NCBI GenBank assembly: GCA_964628835.1 | Contig: CAZVME010000007.1 | Location: forward strand, 1-64,000 | Length of the DNA: 64,000 nucleotides | Source of the DNA: JAAGZL01 sp964628835 | Lineage (GTDB): Bacteria > Pseudomonadota > Gammaproteobacteria > Chromatiales > Chromatiaceae | Reading direction: 5' to 3' | Part shown: in pieces, positions 51,491 through 61,209 of the stretch | Position numbering within the stretch: the stretch's first letter is position 1 | How the letters are laid out: every line of letters starts with the position of its first letter | The notes under the pieces: generated by a model | Database searches by the model: none | The model's input: only the letters and a program-made list of their open reading frames with translations | What the model was told of the DNA's origin: nothing | Translations under genes and position numbers: made by a program

Positions 51491-54400
51491 ATGCGTTTGG
51501 AAAAAATAAAACTGGCAGGATTCAAGTCTTTCGTAGACCCAACCACGGTAAATATCCCCAGTAACCTGGTGTGTGTTGTGGGCCCGAACGGTTGCGGCAA
51601 GTCCAATATCATCGATGCCGTGCGCTGGGTTATGGGCGAAAGCTCCGCCAAGATGTTGCGTGGCGAATCCATGGCGGATGTGATCTTTAACGGATCATCC
51701 ACCCGCAAACCCATCGGATCCGCCAGTATTGAATTGCTGTTCGATAACAGTGATGGCGGCGCCGGAGGCCAATACGCCAAATACAGCCAGATTTCGGTGA
51801 AGCGCCAGGTACATCGGGACGGCCAGTCCAATTACATGATGAACGGGGTGCGCTGCCGTCGCCGCGATATCACCGACCTGTTTCTGGGCACCGGGCTAGG
51901 ACCACGCAGTTATTCCATTATCGAACAGGGCATGATCTCCCGCCTGATCGAGGCCAAACCGGAGGACCTGCGTGCATTTCTGGAAGAGGCTGCTGGGATA
52001 TCCAAGTACAAGGAGCGGCGGCGCGAGACGGAAAATCGTATTAAAAGAACCAGGGAAAATCTTAGTAGATTAGATGACTTACGTGAAGAAATTGAGAAAC
52101 AACTTCAAAGACTGAAACGTCAATCTGCCACCGCTGAAAGATACAAAGTCCTGAAGCAACAGGATCGCCGTATGCATGCAGAGCTGCTTGCGCTGCGTTG
52201 GCAGGGTATGGGCGAAGAGTTGCAACTGGGTGAGAAGAGGCTGCGGGACCAGACCACAGTTATGGAGGGCGCCCTGGCCAAGCAACGTAGTCTGGAGGCC
52301 AGGATTGAGCAGGAGCGGGATGAACACACAGAGGCCAACGATGGTTTCAATGTTGTACAGGGGCGTTTCTATGCGGTGGGTGCCGAGATTGCCCGTCTGG
52401 AACAGACCATAAAGCACAACACTGAGGTGCGACAGCAGCAGGAGCTGGATCTGGAGCAGACCCAGCACTCCTGGCAGGAGTCCATGGACCACCAGCAGCA
52501 GGACAGTGAGAGGCTGAAAGAGATCAACCGGGTGCTGGAAGAGGAGGATCCGCATCTGCAAGAGGCCAGAAAATTGGAGCGGTCGGCGGCGGATGAACTG
52601 TCCCAGGCCGAGCAGGAGGTAACTAGCTGGCAGAATGAGTGGGATGAGTTTAACCGGCATGCGGCAGAACCAGCGCAGGTAGCCCAGGTGGAGCGCACCA
52701 GGATCAACCAGCTGGAGCAGCAGGAAAAGAACCACCAGATGCGGCTGCAACGGCTGGAGGCAGAGCTAGAACGTCTGCTGGAGCCTAGTCTGCAACAGGA
52801 GATTTCAGGATTTCAGGAGCAAGAACAGCAGCAACAGGCCCAGATTGGTGTTCTTCAGGGTCAGCTTGAGCACTCTGCAGCGGCCATCTCCACCGCCCGG
52901 GAGAAGAGTAACAACCTGCAAGCAGAGCAGAATGAGGTGTTGGCAGAACTGCAACGGGTAGATGGGCGTCAGGCCTCTCTCGAAACCCTGCAGGAAGCCG
53001 CTCTGGGAAAACAGGGCCAGGACACCGCCCAGTGGCTTGAGCGACACCAACTGGATAAGGCCACCAGACTGGCCGAGAAAATTGAAGTGGAGGATGGCTG
53101 GCAGCAGGCGGTGGAGACAGTGCTTGGATTCCACCTGCAAGCCATTTGTGCCGATAGTGTAGCTGGTCTGGCCAATGATATTGAGGCCCTTCAGAACGGT
53201 GTGCTTTCACTGTTTGATACTGATGCCAGCGGTGGTTCTGGTGCTCCGGAGACAGGTTCACTCATACATAAGGTAAAGGCCCCGTGGGATATTGGACCAC
53301 TCATGTCTGGGGTTAAGGCTGCGGATGACCTGTCACAGGCGCTGGCCATGCGTGGCTCGCTCAATCCAGGTGAGTCTGTAATCACCCAAAGTGGCATCTG
53401 GGTTGGTAGCAACTGGCTGCGTCTGAACCGCGATACCGGAGAGGCTTCAGGTGTGCTGGAGCGGGAACAGGAGATGCGTGAGCTGACCCGACGTAAGCAA
53501 CAGCTAAAAAAGCGTGCAGAAGATCTAAGTGGTTCAGTGCAGAACGTGAGGGATGGGCTGCAACAGGCGGAACATGCTCGTGATCAGATCCAGAGTCAGC
53601 TTAATCAGGTAAACCGGGCCCTCTCTGATATACGCTCCAACCTGAGTGGCCGGGTGGCGCGGGCCGAGCAACAGAAGAATCGTAACGACAACATCAGTCG
53701 CGAAATTACCGAGCTGCAGGAGCAGCAGCAACGGGAGCTAGATGAGGTCACCCAGGCCCGCACCAAGCTGCATGCGGCCCTGGCTGAGATGGAGAATCTG
53801 ACCGGGCAGCGCGAGGAGCTGATAAAACGCCGAGATCAACTGCGTACTCAGCGTACCGATATTCGGGATCAGGCCCTGAATCTACGCAGCAAGGCCCATG
53901 AGATCGCCCTGCGCATTGAATCCATGCGCTCATCCCAGCAATCCCTGGAGCAGAATCTGGAGCGGATGAAAAACCAGATCACCCATCTGTCGGCACGCCG
54001 GGATGAGCTGAAGAGCTCTATAGATGATAGTCACACGCCATTGAAACAGAATAACCAGGAACTGGAACAGCAGCTACAGCTGCGGGTGGGAATCGAAGGC
54101 GAGATGCAGGCGGCACGCAAAACCCTGGAACAGATTGACACCGCCCTACGCCAGCATGAACAGGAACGGAGTGAAGCGGAACAAGTGGTGGAGAAGGAGC
54201 GCACTGTTCTGGAACAGGGCAGATTGCAACATCAGGAGGTGTTGGTGCGCTACAAGACCATTGATGAACAGATCCATGAGTCTGGGTTTGAGCGGGATGA
54301 TTTGACCGGCAACCTGCCAGAGGATGCAACAATCGAACAGTGGGAACAGGAGCTGGAGCGGATGGATATGCGCATCCGGCGTCTGGGCCCCATCAATCTG

Positions 54401-54997
54401 GCCGCCATCGATGAGTACCAGGAACAGTCAGAGCGCAAGCAGTATCTGGATTCACAACACGAGGATGTAACCAAATCTCTGGAGACCCTGGAAAATGCAA
54501 TTCGCAAGATTGACCGCGAAACCCGCACCCGATTCAAGGAGACCTTCGATAAGGTGAACGTCGGACTCCAGGAGAAATTTCCCCGTCTGTTCGGAGGCGG
54601 ACACGCCTACCTGCAACTGACCGGTGATGACCTGCTTGATACCGGCGTAACGGTAATGGCGCGGCCACCTGGCAAGCGCAACTCCAGCATTCATCTGCTA
54701 TCTGGCGGCGAGAAGGCACTAACGGCCGTGGCCCTGGTGTTTGCTATTTTCAGCCTCAATCCATCTCCATTCTGTATGTTGGACGAGGTGGACGCCCCGC
54801 TGGATGATGCCAATGTCAGTCGTTATTGTGAGCTGGTGAAATCCATGTCGGACAAGGTGCAGTTTATCTTCATTACCCACAACAAGCTGACCATGGAGAT
54901 AGCACACCATCTCACCGGTGTAACCATGCACGAAGCCGGCGTCTCCAGGCTGGTGTCGGTGGACCTGGATGAAGCAGCCATAATGGTGGCTAGCTAG
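51491..54997 (+). CDS. smc: chromosome segregation protein SMC
   Basis: 1168 residues. Head: Walker A GPNGCGKSNI near residue 32; two long coiled coils (~170-500 and ~660-990) around a hinge (~510-660, QAVETVLGFHLQAICAD, SVITQSGIWVGSNWLRL); C-terminal signature LLSGGEKALTAVAL and Walker B PFCMLDEVDAPLDDANV. Core of the Smc-ScpAB condensin; scpA and scpB begin at 62450 and 63324. Its presence argues against a MukBEF lineage. Confidence 0.96.
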   Translation: MRLEKIKLAGFKSFVDPTTVNIPSNLVCVVGPNGCGKSNIIDAVRWVMGESSAKMLRGESMADVIFNGSSTRKPIGSASIELLFDNSDGGAGGQYAKYSQISVKRQVHRDGQSNYMMNGVRCRRRDITDLFLGTGLGPRSYSIIEQGMISRLIEAKPEDLRAFLEEAAGISKYKERRRETENRIKRTRENLSRLDDLREEIEKQLQRLKRQSATAERYKVLKQQDRRMHAELLALRWQGMGEELQLGEKRLRDQTTVMEGALAKQRSLEARIEQERDEHTEANDGFNVVQGRFYAVGAEIARLEQTIKHNTEVRQQQELDLEQTQHSWQESMDHQQQDSERLKEINRVLEEEDPHLQEARKLERSAADELSQAEQEVTSWQNEWDEFNRHAAEPAQVAQVERTRINQLEQQEKNHQMRLQRLEAELERLLEPSLQQEISGFQEQEQQQQAQIGVLQGQLEHSAAAISTAREKSNNLQAEQNEVLAELQRVDGRQASLETLQEAALGKQGQDTAQWLERHQLDKATRLAEKIEVEDGWQQAVETVLGFHLQAICADSVAGLANDIEALQNGVLSLFDTDASGGSGAPETGSLIHKVKAPWDIGPLMSGVKAADDLSQALAMRGSLNPGESVITQSGIWVGSNWLRLNRDTGEASGVLEREQEMRELTRRKQQLKKRAEDLSGSVQNVRDGLQQAEHARDQIQSQLNQVNRALSDIRSNLSGRVARAEQQKNRNDNISREITELQEQQQRELDEVTQARTKLHAALAEMENLTGQREELIKRRDQLRTQRTDIRDQALNLRSKAHEIALRIESMRSSQQSLEQNLERMKNQITHLSARRDELKSSIDDSHTPLKQNNQELEQQLQLRVGIEGEMQAARKTLEQIDTALRQHEQERSEAEQVVEKERTVLEQGRLQHQEVLVRYKTIDEQIHESGFERDDLTGNLPEDATIEQWEQELERMDMRIRRLGPINLAAIDEYQEQSERKQYLDSQHEDVTKSLETLENAIRKIDRETRTRFKETFDKVNVGLQEKFPRLFGGGHAYLQLTGDDLLDTGVTVMARPPGKRNSSIHLLSGGEKALTAVALVFAIFSLNPSPFCMLDEVDAPLDDANVSRYCELVKSMSDKVQFIFITHNKLTMEIAHHLTGVTMHEAGVSRLVSVDLDEAAIMVAS

Positions 54998-55139
54998 GCC
55001 CAAACGACATACTACTTAATGTCTTGATGTTTGAACTCTGTTATACAAACCGGAGTTCAACGCCCTTAACAAATGTATCCACCGTGGTATGCTTGAGGCA
55101 GGAATGGCTTAATAATATTAAGAGGCTCGACACCACCCA

Positions 55140-56054
55140 ATGGAAGCAGACATCCTACGTCTAATCTTATTTCTGGTCGGAGCTGCACTGGTCTTAGGCA
55201 TCTATCTCTTCGACCGTTACAAAAACAAAAAACCCACTGAGGCAAGCCAGGACCGGATGAATACTGCCCAGGAACAGCCCATGGCCGATCATATTGAGCC
55301 AAGTTGGGACAGTCTGTATGAGAATGGTGCGGAACAGAATGCCGATCAGACAACAGCTGAAGCACAACCTGAGGATGATGTGACACCAGAGGCTCAGGCG
55401 GCAACGGAGCCACCAGTTCAGGAGGCGGTTCCTGAGGAGATGGAGGATAGGATTACCTCAGAGCTGGAACAGCTGGAAGAGATTCTCCACGAAGAGCCTG
55501 AGCATGGACATCAACGGAGTGAGGAGTTGGATGAGGGCATCCCAAAAGAGCAGATATCCATCTCCTTTTTAGCCGGTGAGATCAAAAAGCGGCAATCCAG
55601 CGAGCCGGAAGCAGCTCTCCCCGTCAAGATCATACAGCTGAATGTGGTGCCACATGATGTGGAGTTCTATGGCGATGATATCCTCTGCGTAATCCATGAA
55701 GTGGGACTGGAGCTGGGTGAGATGAATATTTTTCACCACTTCGGTGATGATCAGGAAAAGCATCAGCCTATATTCAGCATGGCCAGTATGGTGGAACCAG
55801 GAACTTTTCCGATGGATAATCTGGATGGATTCTCTACCCCCGGCCTTACCCTCTTCACCCGTCTGCCTGGACCCAAGGATGGTCTCACCATCTTTTCAGA
55901 TATGCTGTACACCGCCGAACAGCTGGCCAACCTGCTGGATGGTGAACTGCGGGATGAGTCCCACAACGCCCTGAGCAAGCAGACCATTGGACACATCCGC
56001 GAAGAGATCCAGGAACACCACCGACAACTACAGTTGGCGCGCAGTAAGCAATGA
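55140..56054 (+). CDS. zipA: cell division protein ZipA
   Basis: 304 residues. One N-terminal membrane helix (LRLILFLVGAALVLGIYLFD), an acidic Gln/Glu/Pro linker (~30-160), and the C-terminal FtsZ-binding domain (DDILCVIHEVGLELGEMNIF, MASMVEPGTFPMDNLDGFST, GLTLFTRLPGPKDGLTIFSD). Anchors FtsZ to the membrane. It lies between smc and ligA, as is typical, and its stop overlaps the ligA start by 4 bases. Confidence 0.94.
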   Translation: MEADILRLILFLVGAALVLGIYLFDRYKNKKPTEASQDRMNTAQEQPMADHIEPSWDSLYENGAEQNADQTTAEAQPEDDVTPEAQAATEPPVQEAVPEEMEDRITSELEQLEEILHEEPEHGHQRSEELDEGIPKEQISISFLAGEIKKRQSSEPEAALPVKIIQLNVVPHDVEFYGDDILCVIHEVGLELGEMNIFHHFGDDQEKHQPIFSMASMVEPGTFPMDNLDGFSTPGLTLFTRLPGPKDGLTIFSDMLYTAEQLANLLDGELRDESHNALSKQTIGHIREEIQEHHRQLQLARSKQ

Positions 56055-58072
56055 ACAGTTCTGGTTCCGCCCAGGAACGCATCCAACAACTTCGAGACGA
56101 GATAGACCGGCACAATCAACTCTACTATGTGCTGGACGATCCGCAGATCCCAGACAGTGAGTATGATCGCCTGCTGCGCGAGTTGCAGGTTCTGGAGGTG
56201 GATTACCCCGAGCTGATCACCTCCGATTCTCCTACCCAGCGGGTAGGTGGCACACCACTCAAGGCCTTTAACCAGGTGCAACACCGGCTACCCATGTTGT
56301 CACTGGATAACGCCTTTTCGGAGGAGGAATTTGCCAATTTTGAACGCCGGGTGAGAGAGCGCCTGGATAGTGACGGTGGGATCCAGTTTTGTGTTGAACC
56401 GAAACTGGACGGGCTGGCGGTTAGTCTGCGTTATGAAGCCGGCGTTCTGGTGCAGGCGGCCACCCGTGGTGATGGCAGCCAGGGCGAGGACGTTACCCAC
56501 AATGTACGCACCATCCCCTCAGTTCCTCTGCGTCTGTTGGGCGAGGACTGGCCGCAGGTGTTAGAGGTGCGGGGAGAGGTGTTTATGCCCAAGGCCGGTT
56601 TTCTGCGTTTCAATGAAAAGGCCCGCAAGCTGGGTGAGAAGGAGTTTGTTAATCCGCGTAACGCCGCCGCCGGCAGTCTGCGGCAGTTGGACCCTCAGAT
56701 TACCGCCACCCGTCCCCTGGATATGTTCTGCTACGGCTTTGGCGAGATCGAGGGTGGGAATCTTGCGGATAGCCACAGTGCCAGTATCGCCAGATTGAAG
56801 CAGTGGGGTCTGCGCACCTCGCCTGAACTTCAGACCTTGACTGGTCTGGAGCGGTGTGCCGACTATTTTGACCAGATTGCAGCTCGCCGCGATGCCCTGG
56901 AGTACGACATCGATGGGGTGGTGTTCAAGGTGGATTCACTGGTGGATCAAGAAAGCCTCGGCTTTGTGGCGCGCAGCCCGCGCTGGGCCATCGCCCGCAA
57001 GTTCCCCGCTCAGGAGGAGCTTACCACTGTGGAGTCCATTGAGTTTCAGGTGGGACGCACTGGAGCCATCACCCCGGTTGCCAGACTCAAGCCGGTGTTT
57101 GTGGGAGGGGTTACGGTAAGCAATGCCACCCTGCACAACATGGATGAGGTGGCCAAGAAGGATGTGAGGGTAGGGGATACCGTGTTCGTACGCCGGGCCG
57201 GTGATGTGATCCCCGAAGTGGTGCGTGTGTTGCTGGAGCGGCGTGAAGGTCAAGTAGCTCCGGTGCAGTTGCCAGGGCAGTGTCCCGAGTGCGACTCCGA
57301 TATCGTCAAGCCCGAGGGTGAGGCGGTGGCGCGCTGTAGCGGCGGTCTCTACTGTTTGGCCCAGCGCAAGGAGGCGATCAAGCACTTCTCCTCCCGCCGC
57401 GCCATGGATATCGAGGGGCTGGGTGATAAGTTGGTGGAGATTATCGTGGATAACGGAATGGTGCAGGATCTGGCCGGTATCTACAGCCTGAGTCACGCCC
57501 AGTATGCCGGTCTGGAACGCATGGGTGACAAGTCGGCTGAAAACCTGATCCAGGCCCTGGAGAAGAGCAAACACACCACCCTGGGTAGATTCCTGTATGC
57601 CCTGGGTATCCGGGAAGTGGGGGAGGTGACCGCCGCCGCCCTGGCCAACCACTTCTGCGATCTTGACCCAATCAAGAGTGCGGATGACTCTGATCTTATT
57701 CAGATAGAGGGGGTCGGCCCGGTGATGGCAGAGCATATCCTGGCCTTCTTCCACCAGCCCCACAACCTGGAGGTGATACAAAAGCTGCTGGATGCGGGAA
57801 TCCATTGGGACCAGGTTCAGGCCCCGGCCGTAGAGACCCAGACTCTCATCGGTAAGAGTTTTGTGATCACCGGCACCCTGAGCCGCCCCCGCTCCGAGAT
57901 CAAGGATGAGCTGTTGGTATTAGGGGCCAAAGTGGTGGGAAGTGTGTCAAAAAAGACCGACTATCTGCTGGCTGGCAGCGATGCTGGATCCAAGCTGGCC
58001 AAGGCGCAGCAACTGGGGATCACTATCCTGGATGAAGATGGACTGAAACAGCTTCTGGTCAGCCTCAGTTGA
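56051..58072 (+). CDS. ligA: NAD-dependent DNA ligase LigA
   Basis: 673 residues, the normal size. Adenylation lysine in CVEPKLDGLAVSLRYEAG near residue 118; zinc-finger cysteines CPECDSDIVKPEGEA and CSGGLYCLAQRKEA; HhH repeats (SHAQYAGLERMGDKSAENL); and a C-terminal BRCT domain (GKSFVITGTLSRPRSEIKDE). Seals nicks using NAD+. Overlaps zipA by 4 bases (ATGA). Confidence 0.96.
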   Translation: MNSSGSAQERIQQLRDEIDRHNQLYYVLDDPQIPDSEYDRLLRELQVLEVDYPELITSDSPTQRVGGTPLKAFNQVQHRLPMLSLDNAFSEEEFANFERRVRERLDSDGGIQFCVEPKLDGLAVSLRYEAGVLVQAATRGDGSQGEDVTHNVRTIPSVPLRLLGEDWPQVLEVRGEVFMPKAGFLRFNEKARKLGEKEFVNPRNAAAGSLRQLDPQITATRPLDMFCYGFGEIEGGNLADSHSASIARLKQWGLRTSPELQTLTGLERCADYFDQIAARRDALEYDIDGVVFKVDSLVDQESLGFVARSPRWAIARKFPAQEELTTVESIEFQVGRTGAITPVARLKPVFVGGVTVSNATLHNMDEVAKKDVRVGDTVFVRRAGDVIPEVVRVLLERREGQVAPVQLPGQCPECDSDIVKPEGEAVARCSGGLYCLAQRKEAIKHFSSRRAMDIEGLGDKLVEIIVDNGMVQDLAGIYSLSHAQYAGLERMGDKSAENLIQALEKSKHTTLGRFLYALGIREVGEVTAAALANHFCDLDPIKSADDSDLIQIEGVGPVMAEHILAFFHQPHNLEVIQKLLDAGIHWDQVQAPAVETQTLIGKSFVITGTLSRPRSEIKDELLVLGAKVVGSVSKKTDYLLAGSDAGSKLAKAQQLGITILDEDGLKQLLVSLS

Positions 58073-58165
58073 TCAAAATAATGAATCTGTCTATTAGCAG
58101 TTGAACCAACAAAACCGATGAAAAGCAGGTAGAATCACCCGTGTTTTCAACACGCAGGACGAATT

Positions 58166-58450
58166 ATGAATTCCAAAGAGAGAGAGATATTACAGGTGAT
58201 GCGCAGGGTGCTCACATCGGTAATCAAAGATATCACCCCGGCCCCCGGACAGCCCATGCCACTGTCGGAGCAGACCACCGCAGATGTACGCGACTGCCTG
58301 AAGCTGATCTCTGTACGCGAACGCGAACTGGCAGATTCTGCCGGGGCCGTGGTAGAGAAGCCATACTATGTGGACGAGCCACCAGAGACCAAGGTGGTTT
58401 CTGTTACCGATATCGGCAATATGTCATCTGGCAATAAGGATAAAGAGTAG
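58166..58450 (+). CDS. conserved small hypothetical protein downstream of ligA
   Basis: 94 residues, unrecognised family. Helical N-terminus (SKEREILQVMRRVLTSVIKD), a proline-rich turn, and a second helix (TADVRDCLKLISVRERELAD). No membrane or signal segment. Same strand as ligA, 93 bases after it; the gene following on the other strand converges with it, with a 12-base gap. Confidence 0.6.
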   Translation: MNSKEREILQVMRRVLTSVIKDITPAPGQPMPLSEQTTADVRDCLKLISVRERELADSAGAVVEKPYYVDEPPETKVVSVTDIGNMSSGNKDKE

Positions 58451-58461
58451 TCCGGCGCGAC

Positions 58462-58761
58462 TCAGGGCAGCACCTTTTTGAACGGTTTAACCGAGACGCT
58501 GGTGAACACCCGGTTTAGGGCGTAAGGGTCCTGATCAGCCCACTCCTGCGCTAGCTCCAGGCTGTCAAACTCGGCTACTATCAGGCTGCCGCTGAAGCCG
58601 GCTGGACCTGGGTCTTCACTGTCGATGCTGGGGTGGGGGCCAGCCAGGATTAGGCGTCCCTCCTCTTGTAGGGACTTGATGCGCTCCAGGTGTTCCGGGC
58701 GCACCTTCAGGCGCATCTCAAGACTATTCTCACAATCTGACCCCATGATGGCGTATAACAT
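58462..58761 (-). CDS. YciI-like protein
   Basis: 99 residues from ATG 58761 (a longer frame to 59199 overlaps the PHP gene). YCII domain: MLYAIMGSDCENSLEMRLKV, LEEGRLILAGPHPSID-like text, IVAEFDSLELAQEWADQDPY and FTSVSVKPFKKVLP. The family is a small ferredoxin-like dimer of unknown reaction. Confidence 0.88.
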   Translation of the reverse strand: MLYAIMGSDCENSLEMRLKVRPEHLERIKSLQEEGRLILAGPHPSIDSEDPGPAGFSGSLIVAEFDSLELAQEWADQDPYALNRVFTSVSVKPFKKVLP

Positions 58762-58946
58762 TGCACAATCCTCCAGAATTTGATGTGTATTTGTTTGCTG
58801 TTTTTGATTGATCAGGATCTTAACCCAGCCGGGATAAGAGCAGAAGTGGCTAGGGTGAATGGGGACGTTATTCTGAGAAGCAGTTATAATGTCAGTAATT
58901 TCCACAATCTTACCGCAATAGACTCCGATCTCTGGCCAAATCACCC

Positions 58947-59804
58947 ATGAATGCCCTGTATGACCTGCATACCCACTCCACCGCCTCCGACGGCACCCTG
59001 AGCCCAGGAGATCTGGTGGAGCGTGCACAGCGGGCAGGGGTGTCAGTACTGGCCCTGACCGATCATGACTCCACCGAGGGTATATCTGAGGCCAAGAGCG
59101 CTGCCTTGCGTCTAGGTATAGAGCTGGTTCCAGGTGTGGAGATATCAGTAACCTGGGAACCCTACATAATCCATGTGGTGGGGTTGGGCGTGGATACACG
59201 ATGCGAGCAGCTACAGCAGGGGCTGTCGCAGCTTCGGGAGCAGCGGGAGGAGCGGGCCATTGAGATGGGTCGTCGCCTGGAAAAAGAGGGGATCAAAGAC
59301 GCCTATGCCGGTGCCAAGGCATTCTCCAACGGGCGTCTCATCAGTCGCACTCATTTTGCCCGGTTTCTGGTGGATCGTGGTTATGTTTCTGATATGGCCA
59401 AGGTGTTTAAAAAGTACATAGTTAGCGGTAAGCCGGGCTATGTGCCAGGCCGTTGGGCCAGCCTGGAGCAGGTGCTCACCTGGATTCAGGCCGCAGGCGG
59501 GCAGTCGGTTATTGCCCACCCAGCAAGATACCCCTTTACTCGCACCAAACTGCGCCGTCTGTTAGAGGACTTTGTAGAGTTGGGCGGGGATGCAATAGAG
59601 GTGGTGTCCGGCAACTATACAAGGGATAATTGCCTGACTATGGCGCGGCATGCCATGGACTTTGAGCTTATGGGTTCGGTGGGATCAGATTTTCATGGCC
59701 CGGAACACTCCAGGATAGAGGTGGGCCGGATGCTGGATATCCCCGCAGGTGTAACCCCCATCTGGCACAACTGGAACCGACAAGATCAGGCGATCTCCTT
59801 CTAA
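58947..59804 (+). CDS. PHP-domain phosphoesterase
   Basis: 285 residues. PHP metal-site motifs: LYDLHTHSTASDGTLSPGDL at the N-terminus, LTDHDSTEGISEAKS, VPGVEISVTW, and SVIAHPARYPFTRTKL and SVGSDFHGPEHSRIEVGRM further on. Resembles YciV/RnaAM-type 3',5'-nucleoside bisphosphate phosphatases that also trim RNA 5' ends. First of a probable series of co-oriented genes to trpS and scpAB. Confidence 0.85.
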   Translation: MNALYDLHTHSTASDGTLSPGDLVERAQRAGVSVLALTDHDSTEGISEAKSAALRLGIELVPGVEISVTWEPYIIHVVGLGVDTRCEQLQQGLSQLREQREERAIEMGRRLEKEGIKDAYAGAKAFSNGRLISRTHFARFLVDRGYVSDMAKVFKKYIVSGKPGYVPGRWASLEQVLTWIQAAGGQSVIAHPARYPFTRTKLRRLLEDFVELGGDAIEVVSGNYTRDNCLTMARHAMDFELMGSVGSDFHGPEHSRIEVGRMLDIPAGVTPIWHNWNRQDQAISF

Positions 59805-59843
59805 CCTCATAATAATTAACCACAATTTTGGCATCTCCCCAAC

Positions 59844-60467
59844 ATGGCGCAGTATTTTCACATTCACCCGGACAACCCCCAGCAACGTCTTATTCATCAG
59901 GCGGTGGAGATCATACGCCGTGGCGGATTGGTTATTTACCCTACGGATTCCAGCTACGCCCTGGGGTGCCAGATCGGCAACAAAGGGGCCATGGATCGCA
60001 TTCGTCGTATCCGGCGTCTGGATGACAAGCATAACTTCACCCTGGTGTGCCGTGATCTATCTGAGATTGCCACCTATGCCCGGGTGGATAATCAGCACTA
60101 CCGTCTCTTGAAATCGCTCACCCCTGGTCCCTACACCTTTATCCATAAGGCCACCAAACAGGTGCCGCGACGGCTGCAGAACGTAAAGCGCAAGACCATC
60201 GGCATCCGGGTTCCAGATAACGCCATCGTGCAACACCTGCTGGATGAGTTGGGTGAGCCACTTATGAGCTCCACCCTGATCCTGCCGGGCGAAGAGCTGC
60301 CTATGACCGATCCGGATGAGATGCGGGATATCCTGGATCATGAGGTGGATGTGATCATTGATGGCGGGCACTGTGGCCTTGAGGCCACCACGGTACTGAT
60401 CATGGAGCAAGAGCAGCCCTTTGTGGCCAGGAAGGGGAAGGGTGATGCCTCACTGTTCGAAGATTGA
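59844..60467 (+). CDS. YciO/Sua5-family protein
   Basis: 207 residues. Sua5/YciO/YrdC fold: GGLVIYPTDSSYALGCQIGN, RIRRIRRLDDKHNFTLVCRD, KRKTIGIRVPDNAIVQHLLD and PLMSSTLILPGE. Resembles YciO more than the threonylcarbamoyl-AMP synthase proper, whose role in tRNA t6A is known; YciO itself is poorly characterised. Follows the PHP gene by 40 bases, matching the yciV-yciO pairing. Confidence 0.85.
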   Translation: MAQYFHIHPDNPQQRLIHQAVEIIRRGGLVIYPTDSSYALGCQIGNKGAMDRIRRIRRLDDKHNFTLVCRDLSEIATYARVDNQHYRLLKSLTPGPYTFIHKATKQVPRRLQNVKRKTIGIRVPDNAIVQHLLDELGEPLMSSTLILPGEELPMTDPDEMRDILDHEVDVIIDGGHCGLEATTVLIMEQEQPFVARKGKGDASLFED

Positions 60468-60512
60468 TGCATCTCTCCTGTCCTGACCTCATGGGAACTG
60501 TATAATCCACCG

Positions 60513-61196
60513 ATGGGTAACTTGGATATAGTTCAGAAGATTGCGGTGCTGATTCTGCCGGTGCTGTTTGCCATCACCGTGCATGAGGCCGCTCACGGCT
60601 GGATGGCCAATAAACTGGGTGACGGCACTGCCAGGATGCTGGGTCGTATCACCCTGAATCCACTCAAGCATATAGATCCCTTGGGTACGCTTCTGTTGCC
60701 ACTACTGATGTTTCTGTTTGCCGGATTTCTGTTTGGCTGGGCCAAACCGGTGCCGGTGGACTGGCGTAACCTGCGCAATCCCAAGCGGGATATGGGTTTC
60801 GTCGCCATGGCTGGACCAGGGATAAACCTGATTATGGCCTTGATCTGGGCCCTGCTGGTAAAGTTTGGTGTCGAGATTATCGAGCTGTCCCAATGGATTG
60901 CGGTGCCACTGATCTACATGGGCAGCGCCGGTGTGCTGATCAATGTGGTGTTGATGGTGCTGAACCTGATGCCAATCCTGCCGCTGGATGGAGGCCGGGT
61001 CATGGCCTCACTGCTACCTCCTCGCTATGCAATCGGCTACTCACGTCTGGAGCCCTACGGTATGGTGCTGGTGATCCTGTTGCTGGTTACCGGCGTAATG
61101 GGACGGGTTATGTGGCCGCTGATCCAATTTATGATCGAGATTCTTCCTGCCTCGGATGTGGTGTGGCAGGTGATAACAATACTGTTCGCAAGATAA
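60513..61196 (+). CDS. site-2 protease family (M50) membrane protein
   Basis: 227 residues with five to six hydrophobic helices. Zinc-binding HEAAHG in FAITVHEAAHGWMANKLG near residue 25 and the second metal motif LNLMPILPLDGGRVM (NPLDG-like) near residue 150. Small YwhC/SREBP-type proteases that cut within the membrane; substrate unknown. Neighbour of trpS in many proteobacteria. Confidence 0.87.
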   Translation: MGNLDIVQKIAVLILPVLFAITVHEAAHGWMANKLGDGTARMLGRITLNPLKHIDPLGTLLLPLLMFLFAGFLFGWAKPVPVDWRNLRNPKRDMGFVAMAGPGINLIMALIWALLVKFGVEIIELSQWIAVPLIYMGSAGVLINVVLMVLNLMPILPLDGGRVMASLLPPRYAIGYSRLEPYGMVLVILLLVTGVMGRVMWPLIQFMIEILPASDVVWQVITILFAR

Positions 61197-61209
61197 GAGG
61201 AAAATATAG